A DNA stretch of 64,000 nucleotides from Polyodon spathula (GCF_017654505.1 NC_054536.1:27796512-27860511); one strand, 5' to 3'; shown: positions 38,138 to 49,434, counted from the stretch's first letter. Numbers and translations: made by a program. Notes: generated from the sequence alone by a model not told the origin.

Positions 38138-38674
38138 TTAAAATTGGTCAATTAAAAATGGAAAAGACAATGTAAACTAACTGGGTGGCAAACAAATAAA
38201 TTAAATAATGTAATGGTTTTGAGATTAAAACTAAAGATGGGTTAATTAATTGATAATACTGTGTTAAATAAGGGAAACTAGATGTAGTTAAGCCTGGTTT
38301 AAAATAAATATGTTGTGTTTAGTAGAGACCATAAATTGGGGGCATTAGGACCCCGTAGTGGTTACTGGAGTCGGAACCAACTACAGGTTAATTTAATTAA
38401 CTAATTAATAATTTTTAAAAAGGTGTCAGAGTGTGTGTTTGGGGTGGGTGATAGTAGGAGTTTGGTTTGGAGAGTTGGAGAGCAAGCGGATTATAATGAG
38501 ACCGGAAAAACAAACTATTGGAAAAGGTATTTGGAATTACGATTTGGATTGTGAATTGGTTTTGACGATTAGGGAACAGGCTTAGCCTGCCTCATTATTA
38601 GATAGAGGAAAAATTGTTTAGCTAAGGCCCTTTATTTAAAGAAGGAAAATGTGTCACTGTAGGGCAATCCATCA

Positions 38675-38676
<2 letters not shown>
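38133..38676. other. Unassigned sequence
   Basis: A moderately GT-rich stretch with no recognised gene or repeat. Confidence 0.4.

Positions 38677-38735
<59 letters not shown>
38677..38735. repeat. (TA)n microsatellite
   Basis: About 58 bp of TA. Confidence 0.95.
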
Positions 38736-38738
<3 letters not shown>

Positions 38739-39684
38739 TATTAAAATAGGTAAAATGAAGATGGAACAGAATGCATTGTACAGATGACGTTTACATTTAA
38801 GAAAAACAACGTTATTTTGATTCTTGCACCCATGCATGTATAGACGTTTTGCTGCAGCAAACCACAACTCAACAGCTGCTATTTTATTTGAACAATTTTT
38901 ATTCAAAATATTTTAGTCGCACAGCTCTCGCTAGGATGACGCAAATGTTATTGAAATTAGTATATTGCGGCTCTCTTCATTAACATATTTTTTCTTACTT
39001 CATATGGCAAAATGTGCTATTTGCGAATTGCAGTATGTTTGCACTGCGACTGGCCCGTCTTCGTACCTCTACCCCCAAGTGTCTTTTTACTTCATTGACT
39101 TTGTTTGGACTCCAGCAGTCCAGGATTGAACAAAACTGAAAATACCAGTCCCTATTGACTTTATACACACACTATGCCAATGGCATTGAAGATTTAGCTT
39201 CAAGAAAACATTCTGATGAAGTAATATGTAAAGAAAAAATACAAGTGAAACAATAGTGGGCCTGAATGTTATTGAATAAGTTATTACAATGCAATTCAAA
39301 ACTATGTGGAGGTAATATTATAATGATCTATTTTAATGATCGAAACAGTGGCTGCTCTAAATATCATATATTAATCTAACCATATTAATCCAGTTGGGGT
39401 ATTCTCTCAAGGCATTTAATAGATACATTTACAAACAATTCTGTATACAACAAAATACAGTGAAATTAGGTTTTTAAAAATTGTTTTCCACATTGTAGGG
39501 CCATGGCATTAGTGTTACTTAGCTGTAACGCTTTTTGTCCACATTGAAGTAAATTTTTTCTGACCGTTTTGATATTTCTTTAGTCACACATCATAAGTAA
39601 ATTAACTAAGGAATTGCTTTTTTCCAGATTTACTTGAACATTCGTCATGAAATTATTTTTTTCTGAAATAGTGAATTGAAATAG
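38736..39684. other. Unassigned sequence including the right inverted end
   Basis: Holds the right end of the candidate DNA element at 39058-39076. No coding region recognised. Confidence 0.4.
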
Positions 39685-40040
39685 TCCAAAGGGAGTCCCA
39701 AACTCTTAACTCCTGAGCCTCTGGTGTTAAGGAGGGCTGCCAATAACCTTTCCTGAGGTCTAATGTGGTAATGTTGGTTTTACCCAGGCATTCAAGGAGC
39801 TCGTCAACCCTCACGGCATGGGGTAGCTGTTGAACTTTGAGACTGCATTTAGTTTGTGAAAGTGAATACAGAAATGGATTTTATAGTCTTTCTTGTGAAC
39901 TAACATCATTGAATTACTACAGATGCTTCCCAATGGCACAATGACTTTCATCTGCAGCATTGCCTTAATCTCTTCTCTCCAAAGTGTGTAATAGTCTCTC
40001 AGGAATATGGTATATTTTATGCCAGATTGGTTTCTCATCC
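39685..40040 (-). pseudogene. Ty3/gypsy reverse transcriptase fragment
   Basis: On the minus strand, 40038 to 39811 encodes EEIKAMLQMKVIVPLGSICS, MMLVHKKDYKIHFCIHFHKL and NAVSKFNSYPMP, the N-terminal fingers region of gypsy RT. After a frameshift it continues as RVDELLECLGKTNITTLDL and RKGYWQPSLTPE to about 39690. TLDL-KGYWQ holds the first catalytic Asp. The F-x-DD box is not present, so the copy ends before the active site is complete. It lies downstream, in element sense, of integrase at 40930-41500. Confidence 0.87.
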
Positions 40041-40057
40041 AACAAATATATTGCGTG

Positions 40058-40897
40058 TTGGATTTTCTAAAGCGTCTAAATTCCCATGTTCATGTCCTTA
40101 GAGGCCCTGCCCCATCTATCGGCGTCTAGTCTGGTTTTAGCTCATTACCATATTTACGTGTGATTTTCAAACATTTAGACTCTGTCTAAACAGTCATTTA
40201 GGCATCTAAAGTTAGACCTGCTTCAATGGTGTATAGAGCATGTCTACAAAAAGATGCCTGCTGCTGTCACTTGCGAGGACAGAGTGGAAAGAGATGAGTG
40301 GAAAAAGGTGAGAGTTGATGAGAGGGAGACAGGTGTGTTGTAGATGGTTGTAATGTTTTTCTCTCAAATTTAAATGGCCAATTATTATTTATTTATGCTC
40401 GACTCGTCGCTACCACCCCTGTGCTGACTCAGGAGCGACGATTTTCTAAGGCTGCATCTGGCTACTTCTTGAACAGATCTCATCTGATCTCAATCTGATC
40501 TCTTCAGCAGATCTCATCTTACAATTGACTAGTGGGTTTGTCAACTCCCTTTCCTTCTGCAGCGGGAGAGGTGGACACCACACTTTGAGTTGCAACATCT
40601 AAAACCTAGTGCATCACTTCCTGTCGATCTGCATAAATTGTAATATGCAAAAGTAATTTATATAGACAGCTAGCTGACTGTCTAAATATTTTAAAATCAT
40701 TCCCTTCCCTTGATGTCTAACTTCGATGCTAACTATGAGAGACGTTGGGCATTGATGCCATGAATAGTAAACTTATATGTCAACAAGCATCATTCATCCA
40801 AGTCATTTTTGAAAATCTCGATGAAAATGTAGTCATCTAAGAAGATGTGTAACTTTGGAGGTTTGACTAAAATTTAGTCACCTTTGAAAATGTACCC
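40058..40897. mobile_element. Candidate non-autonomous DNA transposon inside the gypsy element
   Basis: ATTTTCTAAAGCGTCTAAATT at about 40062 is matched, inverted, by AATTTAGTCACCTTTGAAAAT at 40871-40891, with 17 of 21 positions equal. Several further TCTAAA and TTTAGAC words lie just inside both ends, as in hAT-like subterminal regions. It separates gypsy integrase from gypsy RT and contains a SINE-like copy. No target duplication was fixed. Confidence 0.45.
40362..40460 (+). repeat. SINE-like dispersed repeat, copy 2
   Basis: Diverged, shorter partner of 6844-7022. It shares CTCAAATTTAAATGGCCAAT versus CCCAATTTGAAAATAGTCAA, the CTACCACCCCTGTGCTGACTC core, and the following CAGGAGCGACG. Confidence 0.55.
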
Positions 40898-40929
40898 CTA
40901 GGTGTGTATAATCAGGCAAGTTTTCACCT

Positions 40930-41500
40930 CCCCCTGACAGAAAGCTTTTCTCTCAAGCATCTTCCTCTCTCACAGTGTGGGTCAGTAAAGTTTGAGATGA
41001 CTTCCATTCCATCATTTTAATAAGTTTACATAGAAGGCTTGTCTTTGGCGTGTTTTATAATGCATTAAGATTTTGTAGGTTACTGGACCCAGAAGAGGCA
41101 AGATTTCATAGGTCCCTTGCCATTTTGCTAACAGCTTGTGCTGGAAAGTAGGCAATACTAGCAACACCTTCTGCCCTGGCTGTTAAGTCCAAGTTCTGGC
41201 CCGATGATCATACCACAGCTTCCAAGCTTTTTGTGCTTCAGCCATATTTTCTTGCATAAGTGCGAAATACTCAGCCAGCTTGTCACACATTTTAAGCACA
41301 TGTGAGATGTTATTAGAGCTGCAGGGAGAATGATTGTCTTCGAATGTCTCCAGCACATCTTTGAGCCCTTGCACAGGTCTTCCAAACAACAATTTAAAGG
41401 GAGAAAAACCCATGGATGCCTGTGGCACCTCCCTGTAGGCAAATAAAAGGCAGGGCACCAGACATTCCGGTTTCGTCTACAAACCAGTGCAGCATGGACT
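40930..41500 (-). pseudogene. Ty3/gypsy integrase C-terminal part
   Basis: On the minus strand, 41458 to 41180 encodes LLFAYREVPQASMGFSPFKL and LFGRPVQGLKDVLE, the end of the integrase core. The catalytic Glu helix region is similar to the E-VPQ-STGFSPF block of vertebrate gypsy. MQENMAEAQKAWKLWYDHRAR follows. After a frameshift, QPGQKVLLVLP-like and HKLLAKWQGTYEIL give the GPY/F-type C-terminal module, then VNLLK. Integrase inserts element DNA into the genome. Continuing on the minus strand, the next recognisable domain is RT at 40040. That is the integrase-before-RT order described for Gmr1-like elements. Confidence 0.88.
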
Positions 41501-41561
41501 GACTGAAAAGCATCCCTTTTATCCTTAACAGCATTTACATCAGGTTCATAAGTGTACAACA

Positions 41562-42250
41562 ATCCCCAACAGTTTTGCATCACCCTAGAATTTGAGGATT
41601 GAGACATAATTAAAATAAAAAAAATGAATGAACTTATCTTTTATTTAACATGTTGTAATCAAAGAAACTATAAAATGATACTGCAAAAGCCTAATGGAAG
41701 CCATAATATTTGCAGTGCATACCATTTTGTTTTAAAACTTCCTAAAATCTCAATGAGGCGCTGAAGGGTTGAGTTATCCTTTAGATTCCTCCATGCAGCC
41801 TTTACACTTGATTCCAGTTAGTTTCGGTTGCATGGTTGACTTTTCCTGATTTCCCAGACATTTTCAATAGGATTGCAATCCGGCAGTTGTCAGGCCAAAA
41901 TTGAAGTGACATGATACTGTTGTCTTCATTTCCTCACTTGTTTGGCTCAGTGGCAAGAGGCTTTGTCATCTTGAAGCGTCTGCAGTAGAAATCATCATTG
42001 GGAAAAGCATCCCCTGATGATATGGACAGTATCTGGATGCTTTGTCGTTGGGATGGTACACTCTGGCACTCTTTCCTTTGTGCCTTTGAACTCTTAATCG
42101 AGCTTGGTTTCCAAAACAGCTGAATGGGGACTGTGCTTTGGCTGGCATAACCTCTCTCGGCTATCTAACGACTGATAAAACCTTTCTTATGAAGTGCAAT
42201 GATGGCTGAGCGTGTTTCCGAAGAGGGAAGGCTTTTCCCCATGGTTTGCT
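41562..42250 (-). pseudogene. Tc1-like transposon (family C), internally deleted transposase
   Basis: One end at about 41562 reads CAACAGTTTTGCATCACCCT, which matches the terminal repeat of the MITE at 63144-63437. On the minus strand a start at about 42243 gives MGKSLPSSETRSAIIALHKKGF, the first helix-turn-helix of Tc1 transposases. The centre, with the first and second catalytic Asp, is missing or scrambled. Toward the left an IENVWE-like segment is followed by LESSVKAAWRNLK and STLQRLIE, the normal C-terminus. Many stops are present. The second terminal repeat was not found. Confidence 0.75.
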
Positions 42251-43574
42251 CTGAAGTTACAAAATCTATGTAAAAATCATGCTTATATAGCCTAAATCTA
42301 CTTGTAACCACTTCAGAATATTTAACACAAATGCATACAGAGAACAAAAATAATAAACTAGTGTTTATTTTTACTATCTCTCTTCGTTTTTGTTTATTAT
42401 TCTTTCTTCAGTTCATTCAAGCCGCAAAGTGCCTAAGAGCAGCGGTTTGGCCACCAAACACCATTGACTTGTCAGCTGCCCAGTGTCAGTTTATAGTTTT
42501 GGGATTTTATGAATTAACATATGTAGTAAATTAAATTGTTTTGGTCTGTAAAAATATGAAAAACATCAGTGTGGTTAATCTAATTCATATTTGAATCTGC
42601 CACTGTTTTGATTAATTAAATAAACCCATATACAATACATGGTAAAACGCAAAGGAGGAGCTGTTGCACTGTATTATAGTTCTGGGTAAATTATTGGAAT
42701 TACACCAGGTATCATGTTTTATAGATTGATTTAATGTCTGAAATTTTCTGATTGATCTTGGCTGGCAATTGCAGATTATCCTCCAACCGTTCTTAAGGTT
42801 ACAACTGTAATGGTGGAATATGTACTCTGAATTGAGTTGCAAGATGGAGGATCAATATCTTAAAAGAGTTTCTTGTAAGTGAGCTCTACACTTGCTTAAA
42901 TGGTATAATGGTATTTAAATGGTCAGTGGAGAATGTAGCTGAATATTAGACAACCAAATATCAGTATCAATCTCTTACAAGTCTTCAGAAGAAAGCACAA
43001 GCCCACCATTTAATTTTGCACAATTGGTACCAATAGTCAGCAGTCTCAAAGACAAACCAAAGATTGGATGGGTATAGAGGTTCCTTGCCCTCTAAAAGCA
43101 TGGTCCCTTCAGGGCTGGCTTGAGGCAATGCTGGTGAGGCAATACTGTCGGGGCAATGTGAACAAGCTGCCATGGCTTCCTCCACTGCCAAATAGAGAGT
43201 TATTCAGTCAGTAATGTATTTCATGGGCATTACAATTCACCAGACAATGAAGAGAAAAGAAAAGAAGAATTTAATAACATTGAGAAAGACTACTATTCAA
43301 GACTACTATTGAAGTTTAGTTTATTTTAGTATGTCTAAAGAAAAGAAGAACACAGCTTTTTGAACAGTACTAATTAATGTGGTGATAACCATAAGACCTT
43401 AACAATTTTCTTGCATTTTTATTTGAAGAACTTACAATGGTTGTATTTTTAATTTTAAAACCTGGTTTCTGGTACTCAGTTCTCAGTTTTCTTCTGTCAG
43501 GAAGTCAGTTACAAGTACTGTTTTATTTTCAGGTTATGGGACCTGCAATGAATGAACTGGATTAATTAAACAAA
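42251..43574. other. Unassigned sequence
   Basis: No gene or mobile element recognised. The minus-strand frame at 42985-43191 is slightly GC-rich but shows no known domain. Confidence 0.4.
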
Positions 43575-43785
43575 CTGGCTGCACAAACGTACAATGGTGC
43601 TGTAATGATGGCATCCCAACTGAATGTCTTGCAGGCAAAAGTTAAGAAAAAGGTGCCCATAGCTATTTTTATGTGCTGTTGTGCACATCGCTTTAACCTG
43701 GTGATTAGTCAAGCACTATAGTTCATCAAAGAGGCAAGAATTTTCTTTGCTACATTATCCTGATTACCCCATTATAAAGTTGATA
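43575..43785 (+). pseudogene. hAT-type transposase fragment (ZMYM1/TTF-like group)
   Basis: The plus strand reads TYNGAVMMASQLNVLQAKVK and KKVPIAIFMCCCAHRFNLVI then KEARIFFATLS. This is the RGQGYDGA-M-G-GVQ ... A-HCCAH-LNLV core block of hAT transposases of the kind also found in ZMYM1-like domesticated genes. Only about 70 codons remain, with one stop (QAL-stop-FIKE). An LTR family 1 fragment begins at 43792, right after it, and no transposase continues beyond it. Confidence 0.75.
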
Positions 43786-43791
43786 ACCTTT

Positions 43792-44050
43792 TGTGACGAA
43801 GTGCCCGCCCCTGTGTATATTTTCTGTTATATGTTGCGTGTGGTGTGTTAAATGTTGGTGTATAGTCATTGGTACACGGGATATAAACGGGTCTGTGTAA
43901 CACGAGTGTTTAAAAGGTATATTTGTATTTAGGCACGAGGATTGCACAGCACTTCACGTGCAAGTAAAATGTAATATGTGAGCACGGAGAATTGCACTTT
44001 ATTAATTCACGTGCAGTTGTACTGAGACACCAATTGAATGATTGATTACA
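43792..44050 (+). mobile_element. LTR family 1, copy C, 3' truncated
   Basis: It opens TGTGACGAAGTGCCCGCCCC and follows family 1 through ACACGGGATATAAACGGGTC, GATTGCACAGCACTTCACGTGCAAG and AATGATTGATTA. It then leaves the family before the TATA region. It lies in plus sense, opposite to copies A and B. The segment ends GTGTAACA at 44060, which might be an internally deleted LTR end, but no target duplication fits well. Confidence 0.82.
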
Positions 44051-44059
44051 CCGTGTAAC

Positions 44060-45058
44060 AATTTTTTTTTTTTTTGTTCCTTGGTAGTAAGTGTTATTTC
44101 CTAATTGCTTATGCCTCAAAAGTATAGAAAATGGCTATTATTCACCACAAACTTTGCTTTTGTGACCAGGACAGTGATATTTCAAAATATCATTATTTCC
44201 AATGGGAAAACGGGCAAATGTGTGCCTTTTCGTTCACATAAAGTCAGAAAAAAACTACATATGAATCCAAATTAACATGTATTTATACTAAAGTAATACA
44301 AAAATGACTACAAAAGATTTAGAAGTGAGTAGTTTTCCGAGCATCATGTTTGGATAAACCTAACTAAAAACAGCAACGTTAACGAATGTAATAATGACAT
44401 AAGCCTGAGTGCTTGACACAGAATATACAACCAACCCAACCTGAACCCGACTCATATATTCTGGTCCCGTCGGGTTCGGTTCAGGTAGCCAGGCTTTACC
44501 GGTAATAACAATTTTAATAAATCAATAATTTATCTATACATATGTTTCCAATTTTAATTATTGTAGCTCAAATTCGGCACAGACTTAAAAAGAAATTCTT
44601 AAGATGGCCGCTGGATGAAAGTTAAAGCGAGGTTTGGTGTGTAAAAAAAGTAATGCTTACACATCTAAAATATTTCTTTGTGTTTTTTTTTTTATTTCAG
44701 ATAAGTTTAAGTTAGATGAAAACTGTTTACAAAAGTCGATTTAGATTTTTTGATAATTAAAATCAGAAATTACTTTTGCCCATCCTACTGTAAGTGGATA
44801 ACTACAGAAAGCCAGGACTGTGTCTTAGCTCAGTCAATGCCATCTCGTTATCTTGTCATACTCTTTCAAACCCACCCATGTCACGTGATCTCCGCGTCCC
44901 ACGTGACCACCTACGGGAAAAATAGAATACTGTGCATTTTACTGACGCGCCGTACCTGGAGACACTTCGTTTCATTTTCCACTATGCCTGAGTCTGTAGT
45001 ACATGTTTAATATATGAATCAGTCAAGCAAATAAGTGAGGCAAGGTTCAATAGTAAAT
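44060..45058. other. Unassigned sequence with an inverted GC-rich motif and E-boxes
   Basis: CCTGAACCCGAC (44440-44451) and GTCGGGTTCGGTTCAGG (44469-44485) form an imperfect inverted repeat. At 44880-44960, TCACGTGATC and CCACGTGACC (both CACGTG E-boxes) sit in a patch with several CpG. A chance or old promoter origin cannot be decided. No exon recognised. Confidence 0.4.
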
Positions 45059-45215
45059 AAGATTTTATATATTTTGTTTAAATATAGCTGATACAGCATA
45101 CATAAATAAATACAACTTTATATTTTTTGTTTAAATACAGCTGATACAGTATACGTAAATAATTATTGACTTATATATTTTATTTAAATATAGCTGATAC
45201 AACATAAGTAAATAA
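45059..45215. repeat. Three-copy minisatellite, unit about 54-57 bp
   Basis: The unit contains TATATTTTGTTTAAATATAG, CTGATACAGCATACATAAAT and A/T padding. It is repeated at about 45063, 45118 and 45172 with small changes (ACAG, ATAG; GTATACG, CATAAGT). Confidence 0.8.
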
Positions 45216-46597
45216 ATAAGATAAATAAATAACAGAAAATGTTTTTGAAATTCATATCGTATAGTTTTTTTCTCTGTCTTTGTTTGGCTTGCGATCCAAT
45301 GACTGATTCTTATATACACAGTAGCGACAATTATCTGATCTTTGATCAACAGTACTGCTCGTAGTACGTGCACAGCTTCTGCTGCTAAAACTGCTATGAA
45401 ATTTAGCTGCCAAAAAAGGACCAGCAGACTGAGACAAATGAAAGTTACAGAATTATTAGATGGAGCATTTTATGCTTTACATTGTTGCAGTTAAGCAAAT
45501 TAAAAGTCACCTTGTTTTTGATTTTTCTTCTATTTCATTAGTAAGGACAATAGATCATGTCTATGTTACTGAGCAGCTAAGAACTTGTATTTTATTCATT
45601 TTAATTGCATGTTATTACAATGCCTTAACAGCAAGTATCAAGGTATGGAAACATATTTCTGAATTTTTGAGGTATAACCCTTAGCAATCCATTTATTCAT
45701 TGCTTCTCGGGCGCGTCAGGTCCAATTTATTTCCACACGCACTGTTTATTTTAAAATAATTGTTTTTTCAGAGTTTAAAAGGCACTGCATAGCAAAGGTA
45801 CTCAGTACTGAATCTCCAGCCAAGCCCTTGTTCGCTGTATTTTTCACATACCTCTTCATAGTTCTGCATACTGATAAATTCTCTCCTGTTCATTAATTTT
45901 ATCATCAAACTCCTTAATAATCCGATCCAAGACATTATTTTATTACTATAACATCTCAAAAAGCTTTGTAAATGTCTGTGATATTCTTTGAGCACTGGTG
46001 CAGAAGCAGCTATCTTCTTTGTTTGTGTCCGTGTTATCTCTGTGGTGCAGGGGTTATGTTCATTGCTCAGATATGCCCCCTTTTTCGGCTTCTCTCGGCT
46101 CTTATCAATCTCACTTGGCCATCGAAAGGTTTTCTCTACTTTTTCCGGGGAAAAAACAACTAGAGACTTCTGCTTGACGTCTTTTTGATGATGGTGGACA
46201 GAGTAAAGGGTTAATGATTCCTAAAGTTCTGTAATGTGTCAAAGTTCTACTGAATAGTATTCTTCGTTGATTTTCAAAGTTTGGTATATGGTGCTTTTAA
46301 TTACAGTATTTCATTACCTTAATTCTTATTAATACCTGTTCGAGTGTCCACACAAATCAATTATGCAAACTAGTATTGGTCCCAATTAGTTTGGATAATT
46401 GACTCTCTACTGTGTATATAAGCAGTAAAAGGTTTTGCTGCTTAGCCTCCCCACTTGTTAAAGTCAGGAGCCGCTACTGATGGAATGGTGTTTCAAAGCC
46501 ATATAGACTTGCCCACTTGTGTGTGCATTTTAAAAGAAACAAATTATGTTAATTGAAGCAGGAAAGATCTAATCATAGTATCATGTCTATATACTCT
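45216..46597. other. Unassigned sequence
   Basis: No supported gene. TGTATATAAGCAG at about 46416 is TATA-like but stands alone. The overlapping open frames at 45972-46188 have no known domain. Confidence 0.4.
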
Positions 46598-47320
46598 TGT
46601 GGCAAAGTGGCTAGTGGAGGGGAACAGGTATAGCGGTGATGCAATGCAGGAGTGACAGGCAGACAACAGTTTCCAGTGAAAAGGTGCTTTTATTTATAAT
46701 CCAGGTCTGATGACCGTTAAATAATAAATCCCCGGCTATACACAACAATGTGTAAAGCACGGGGATAGCAATAACAGGACACAGTCCCGAACAAAACGAA
46801 CACACGGTCACCAGTCCTGGGTGAGTGCAGACGTGCTTGTGGTGGGTGAAGACACTGTATTTCGTGACGGTTCCGTGCAGTGGTGATCCGGATTGTGCTG
46901 ACCCTGGTCGACAGCTCCGGATAGGTGAGTTAACTGTCTGGTGGTGAAAAACGCAGACAATTACAAACAAACACAACACGTAATTCCTCTTTACAACGAG
47001 AGCTCCTCTCTCGATCCTTCTCTCTCCAAGCGTTAACCCAAACGAAGGAGAAGATCAGCGTTACCCTGGCCCCTATATGTAATCCCGCATGATATCGAGA
47101 TAAACGGTTGCAGCTGCCTTATTACTTGCAGCTGCCTCTCGTTTACCTTTCAAATCAATACAGTCTTACAACAGAGTCGCGCTTCCCTCCAGGCTGACCC
47201 ACTTCCCTGACCCGGAAACGAACTGTCAGGCCAGCCCTTCCAGATACTTCTCCTCCCGTTCTTTAGCGCCCTCACAGGTTGGGAGGAAGATTCATCACCA
47301 GAACTCATCTTTCCGTCACA
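46598..47320 (-). mobile_element. Solo LTR, family 2, copy 2
   Basis: A 723-bp unit with TGTGGCAAAG...CCGTCACA ends and a perfect 5-bp target duplication ACTCT (46593-46597 and 47321-47325). It is the reverse-complement partner of 16953-17689, with long identical blocks such as the one around the AATAAAAGCAC signal (here GTGCTTTTATTTATAATCC at 46684). Short frames on both strands are by-products. Confidence 0.93.
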
Positions 47321-47325
47321 ACTCT

Positions 47326-48309
47326 GTGGTTCTGTCTCTAAGTAGGCTGCAGTAAAACTGTTGCTGAAGCTGGGGCTTTAAATGCTTCTTTTATGTTTCA
47401 AGGAAAATTAAATACGTTCAGATTTAAATCAGTGTTATTGTTATTTGAGTTACAAGGCTATTTACTTTAATTTGACAAGTAAGTTTAATTAAAAAAAAAT
47501 ATATATATATATCAATTGTATTGATTTCTTTGATAGTTAATCTTTATATTCTGAGCACAGATCCCGAAAACAACTTGTCATCATTGTATTTTCTGACCTG
47601 AGGTAGCACGATTTATATTAACATGGCAGTGTGGAAGTCTACCTTTGTATGAATTGGTTCATGATTATGATTTACACCCTGTAGCACGTTTTGGTAGGGA
47701 TGAGCATAATATGTTTAGATGGAGTTTATTACATATATACAGCCAATAATATTTGAATTAACATCCAGATTTGGAGATCCTGATTTATCACAGATGGATA
47801 TACAACTCCAGCTTCTGGATATAGTTTCAGTACTTAGATGTTAGCTGTAATAAAAAATATATGAAAATATCAGTACTTTTCATTTTGTGGTTTATAGATT
47901 TTTATGCATTTCTTCGAAGACTATTTACAACTCAGATGCCATTAAACCAATGGGACCTCATAGATTAATGTTTAATATGTGACAGTAATATTTTCTTAGG
48001 TAGCAGGTAATTCTAGTACTGCATGTGCATCTTCTTCATATAATGTCCTGAGGGAGCACTGGTTAGAAAAAGAAAAATGATCTGTCTATGAGGGGCTGAA
48101 ACAAATACCAGGATGTGCACAAAGCCAAAACTTGAATTCAGTACAATGTTATAGGAATTATCAGAGAATGGGACTCCAGACAGTTCCAGTCTTTTCCTTG
48201 TGATTGGGTGGATAGACTTGCCGATGTTGACTGATTTAATCCATTGAACCAACTACCAAGGTGTCCTGATAACAAGGCTTTAATTGTGACAAAAAAGAGG
48301 GGCTTTATT
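47326..48309. other. Unassigned AT-rich sequence
   Basis: Nothing recognised, apart from a short (AT)n at about 47500-47511. Confidence 0.4.
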
Positions 48310-48583
48310 GTTGTTTTAATCAATACTTTATTTATCTAGCACCTTTCATAAATAAAAATATATCACAGTGCTGTACAGGACAAAACAGAAGAACAGCAAA
48401 ATACAACACATTTGTATAGAAATGTAAGAAAAACAGAGCTTAGAATTCAGTTTAAAAAGGCTAATATAAAAACAGAAAACAATATAAATATAATACATTT
48501 GCATAGAGATGAAAGAGAAATGCAATTGATAAGATTCAGTTTGAAAAATCTCATCTATAAAAGTAAGTTTTCAATTTAGTCAT
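48310..48583. repeat. Dispersed fish-type repeat, left part
   Basis: AATACTTTATTTATCTAGCA followed by CCTTTCATAAA and CAGTGCTGTACAGGACAAAA resembles a widespread fish repeat that begins with a TTTAT-TAGCGCCTTTCA motif. The matching later part of that repeat (CATTCCACAATCTGGGAGCA) is at about 49650. A solo LTR and other insertions separate the two. Confidence 0.5.
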
Positions 48584-49104
48584 TGTGACAGGAAATGGCT
48601 GAGCGGTGACGTCAGGCCAGAATGCAGGAAAAAAACAAAGACAAGGTAACTGCAGTTCAAAGGCGCAGCGCGCACCGTTTATTGAACAACAAAAATAAAT
48701 AAAATACTTAAACAAAAAACACTTGCTCACAGAGCACAAAAATAAAATTATAAACAAAACAAGTCATGAACACAAAATACAAAACAGACCTAAGGTCAGG
48801 CTGGAAAGTTGCTTTCACTGATCCTTTTGCTATTTTTTTTAAGTTTCATTTTCAGTTCTCTCCTCTCACTCTCCCGTACTCTCCTCTGTACACCCACCAC
48901 GATTGCAGAGAGCTGCAGGCTTTTATGCAGGTTACCATCTCCCGATTATCAATAAATTCAACAATTAATTAATAGGGAGATGGCCATCTTCTGCACAAGG
49001 TTTGTAATTGTGGATGGGACTTCCCATCCACGCTACAAAACACAAAAACAAAACATGTCATATTTACACATATAAATACCAAAACATTAACAAAACACAT
49101 GACA
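48584..49104 (-). mobile_element. Solo LTR, family 4-like
   Basis: A 521-bp unit with TGTGACAGG...CATGACA ends. The flanks GTCAT (48579-48583) and GTTCAT (49105-49110) look like a target duplication with a one-base indel. In minus sense TTCAATAAACGG near 48680 is a polyadenylation signal. It shares layout and short words (ATGGGACTTCCCATCCACGC here, ATGGGGGATTTTAACCCCAT there) with 22102-22613, so the two are probably distant relatives. Confidence 0.7.
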
Positions 49105-49116
49105 GTTCATCGTCAT

Positions 49117-49401
49117 ATTTGATTGGCTCTTGTAATGCTTTATTTGCATATTTCCCTACAACCCACCCTATTGCTTTTGTTCACCTTAATCGAAAGCTAC
49201 TTGTTTTTACTTACTCTCCTGAGCCTTTCTGAAGTCAAAATACGGTTGTGCTGTACTAATGAGCCCCAAAAAGGGCTAAACATATATGCAGCTACTGTAT
49301 TTTGACTTTTAAAACGCTGTGACTGTAGAAGCCTTTAGACAACTTTCAAGCAATTTGATTGGCTCTTGTAATGCTTTATTTGCATATTTCCCCATAACCC
49401 A
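49117..49401. repeat. 49-bp direct repeats flanking a hairpin
   Basis: 49117-49165 and 49353-49401 match at 47 of 49 positions (ATTTGATTGGCTCTTGTAAT and on). Between them AAGTCAAAATAC (49232-49243) pairs perfectly with GTATTTTGACTT (49297-49308). Inside that loop AGCCC pairs with GGGCT (49262-49277). The structure is compact and no known family was recognised. Confidence 0.75.
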
Positions 49402-49433
49402 TTGTTTTTAAATTTATCGATTTATATTTATCG

Positions 49434-49434
<1 letters not shown>

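Larger units (their letters stand above)
35424..39076. mobile_element. Possible DNA transposon with GGGGTAGA inverted ends
   Basis: The left end GGGGTAGATGTACTAAAG (35424) is matched by the right end, which in reverse complement reads GGGGTAGAGGTACGAAGA (39058-39076). Left flank TAA and right flank CAA would fit a 3-bp target as in PIF/Harbinger elements. CACT next to both ends would also fit a CACTA type, so the class is open. A second GATGTACTAAAGCTGCGG lies at 35662. The interior has been filled by CR1 copy 2 with its LTR and by two (TA)n arrays. No transposase was found. Confidence 0.4.

Noticed and set aside
41158..41607. 149-codon minus-strand frame over the integrase region
   Set aside because: Mostly a shadow frame of the gypsy integrase. 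The integrase motifs are in the overlapping frame at 41183-41458.
45059..45215. Possible CRISPR-like array from the regular repeats
   Set aside because: Only three units, adjacent without unique spacers, AT-rich, and in a eukaryotic genome: a minisatellite.
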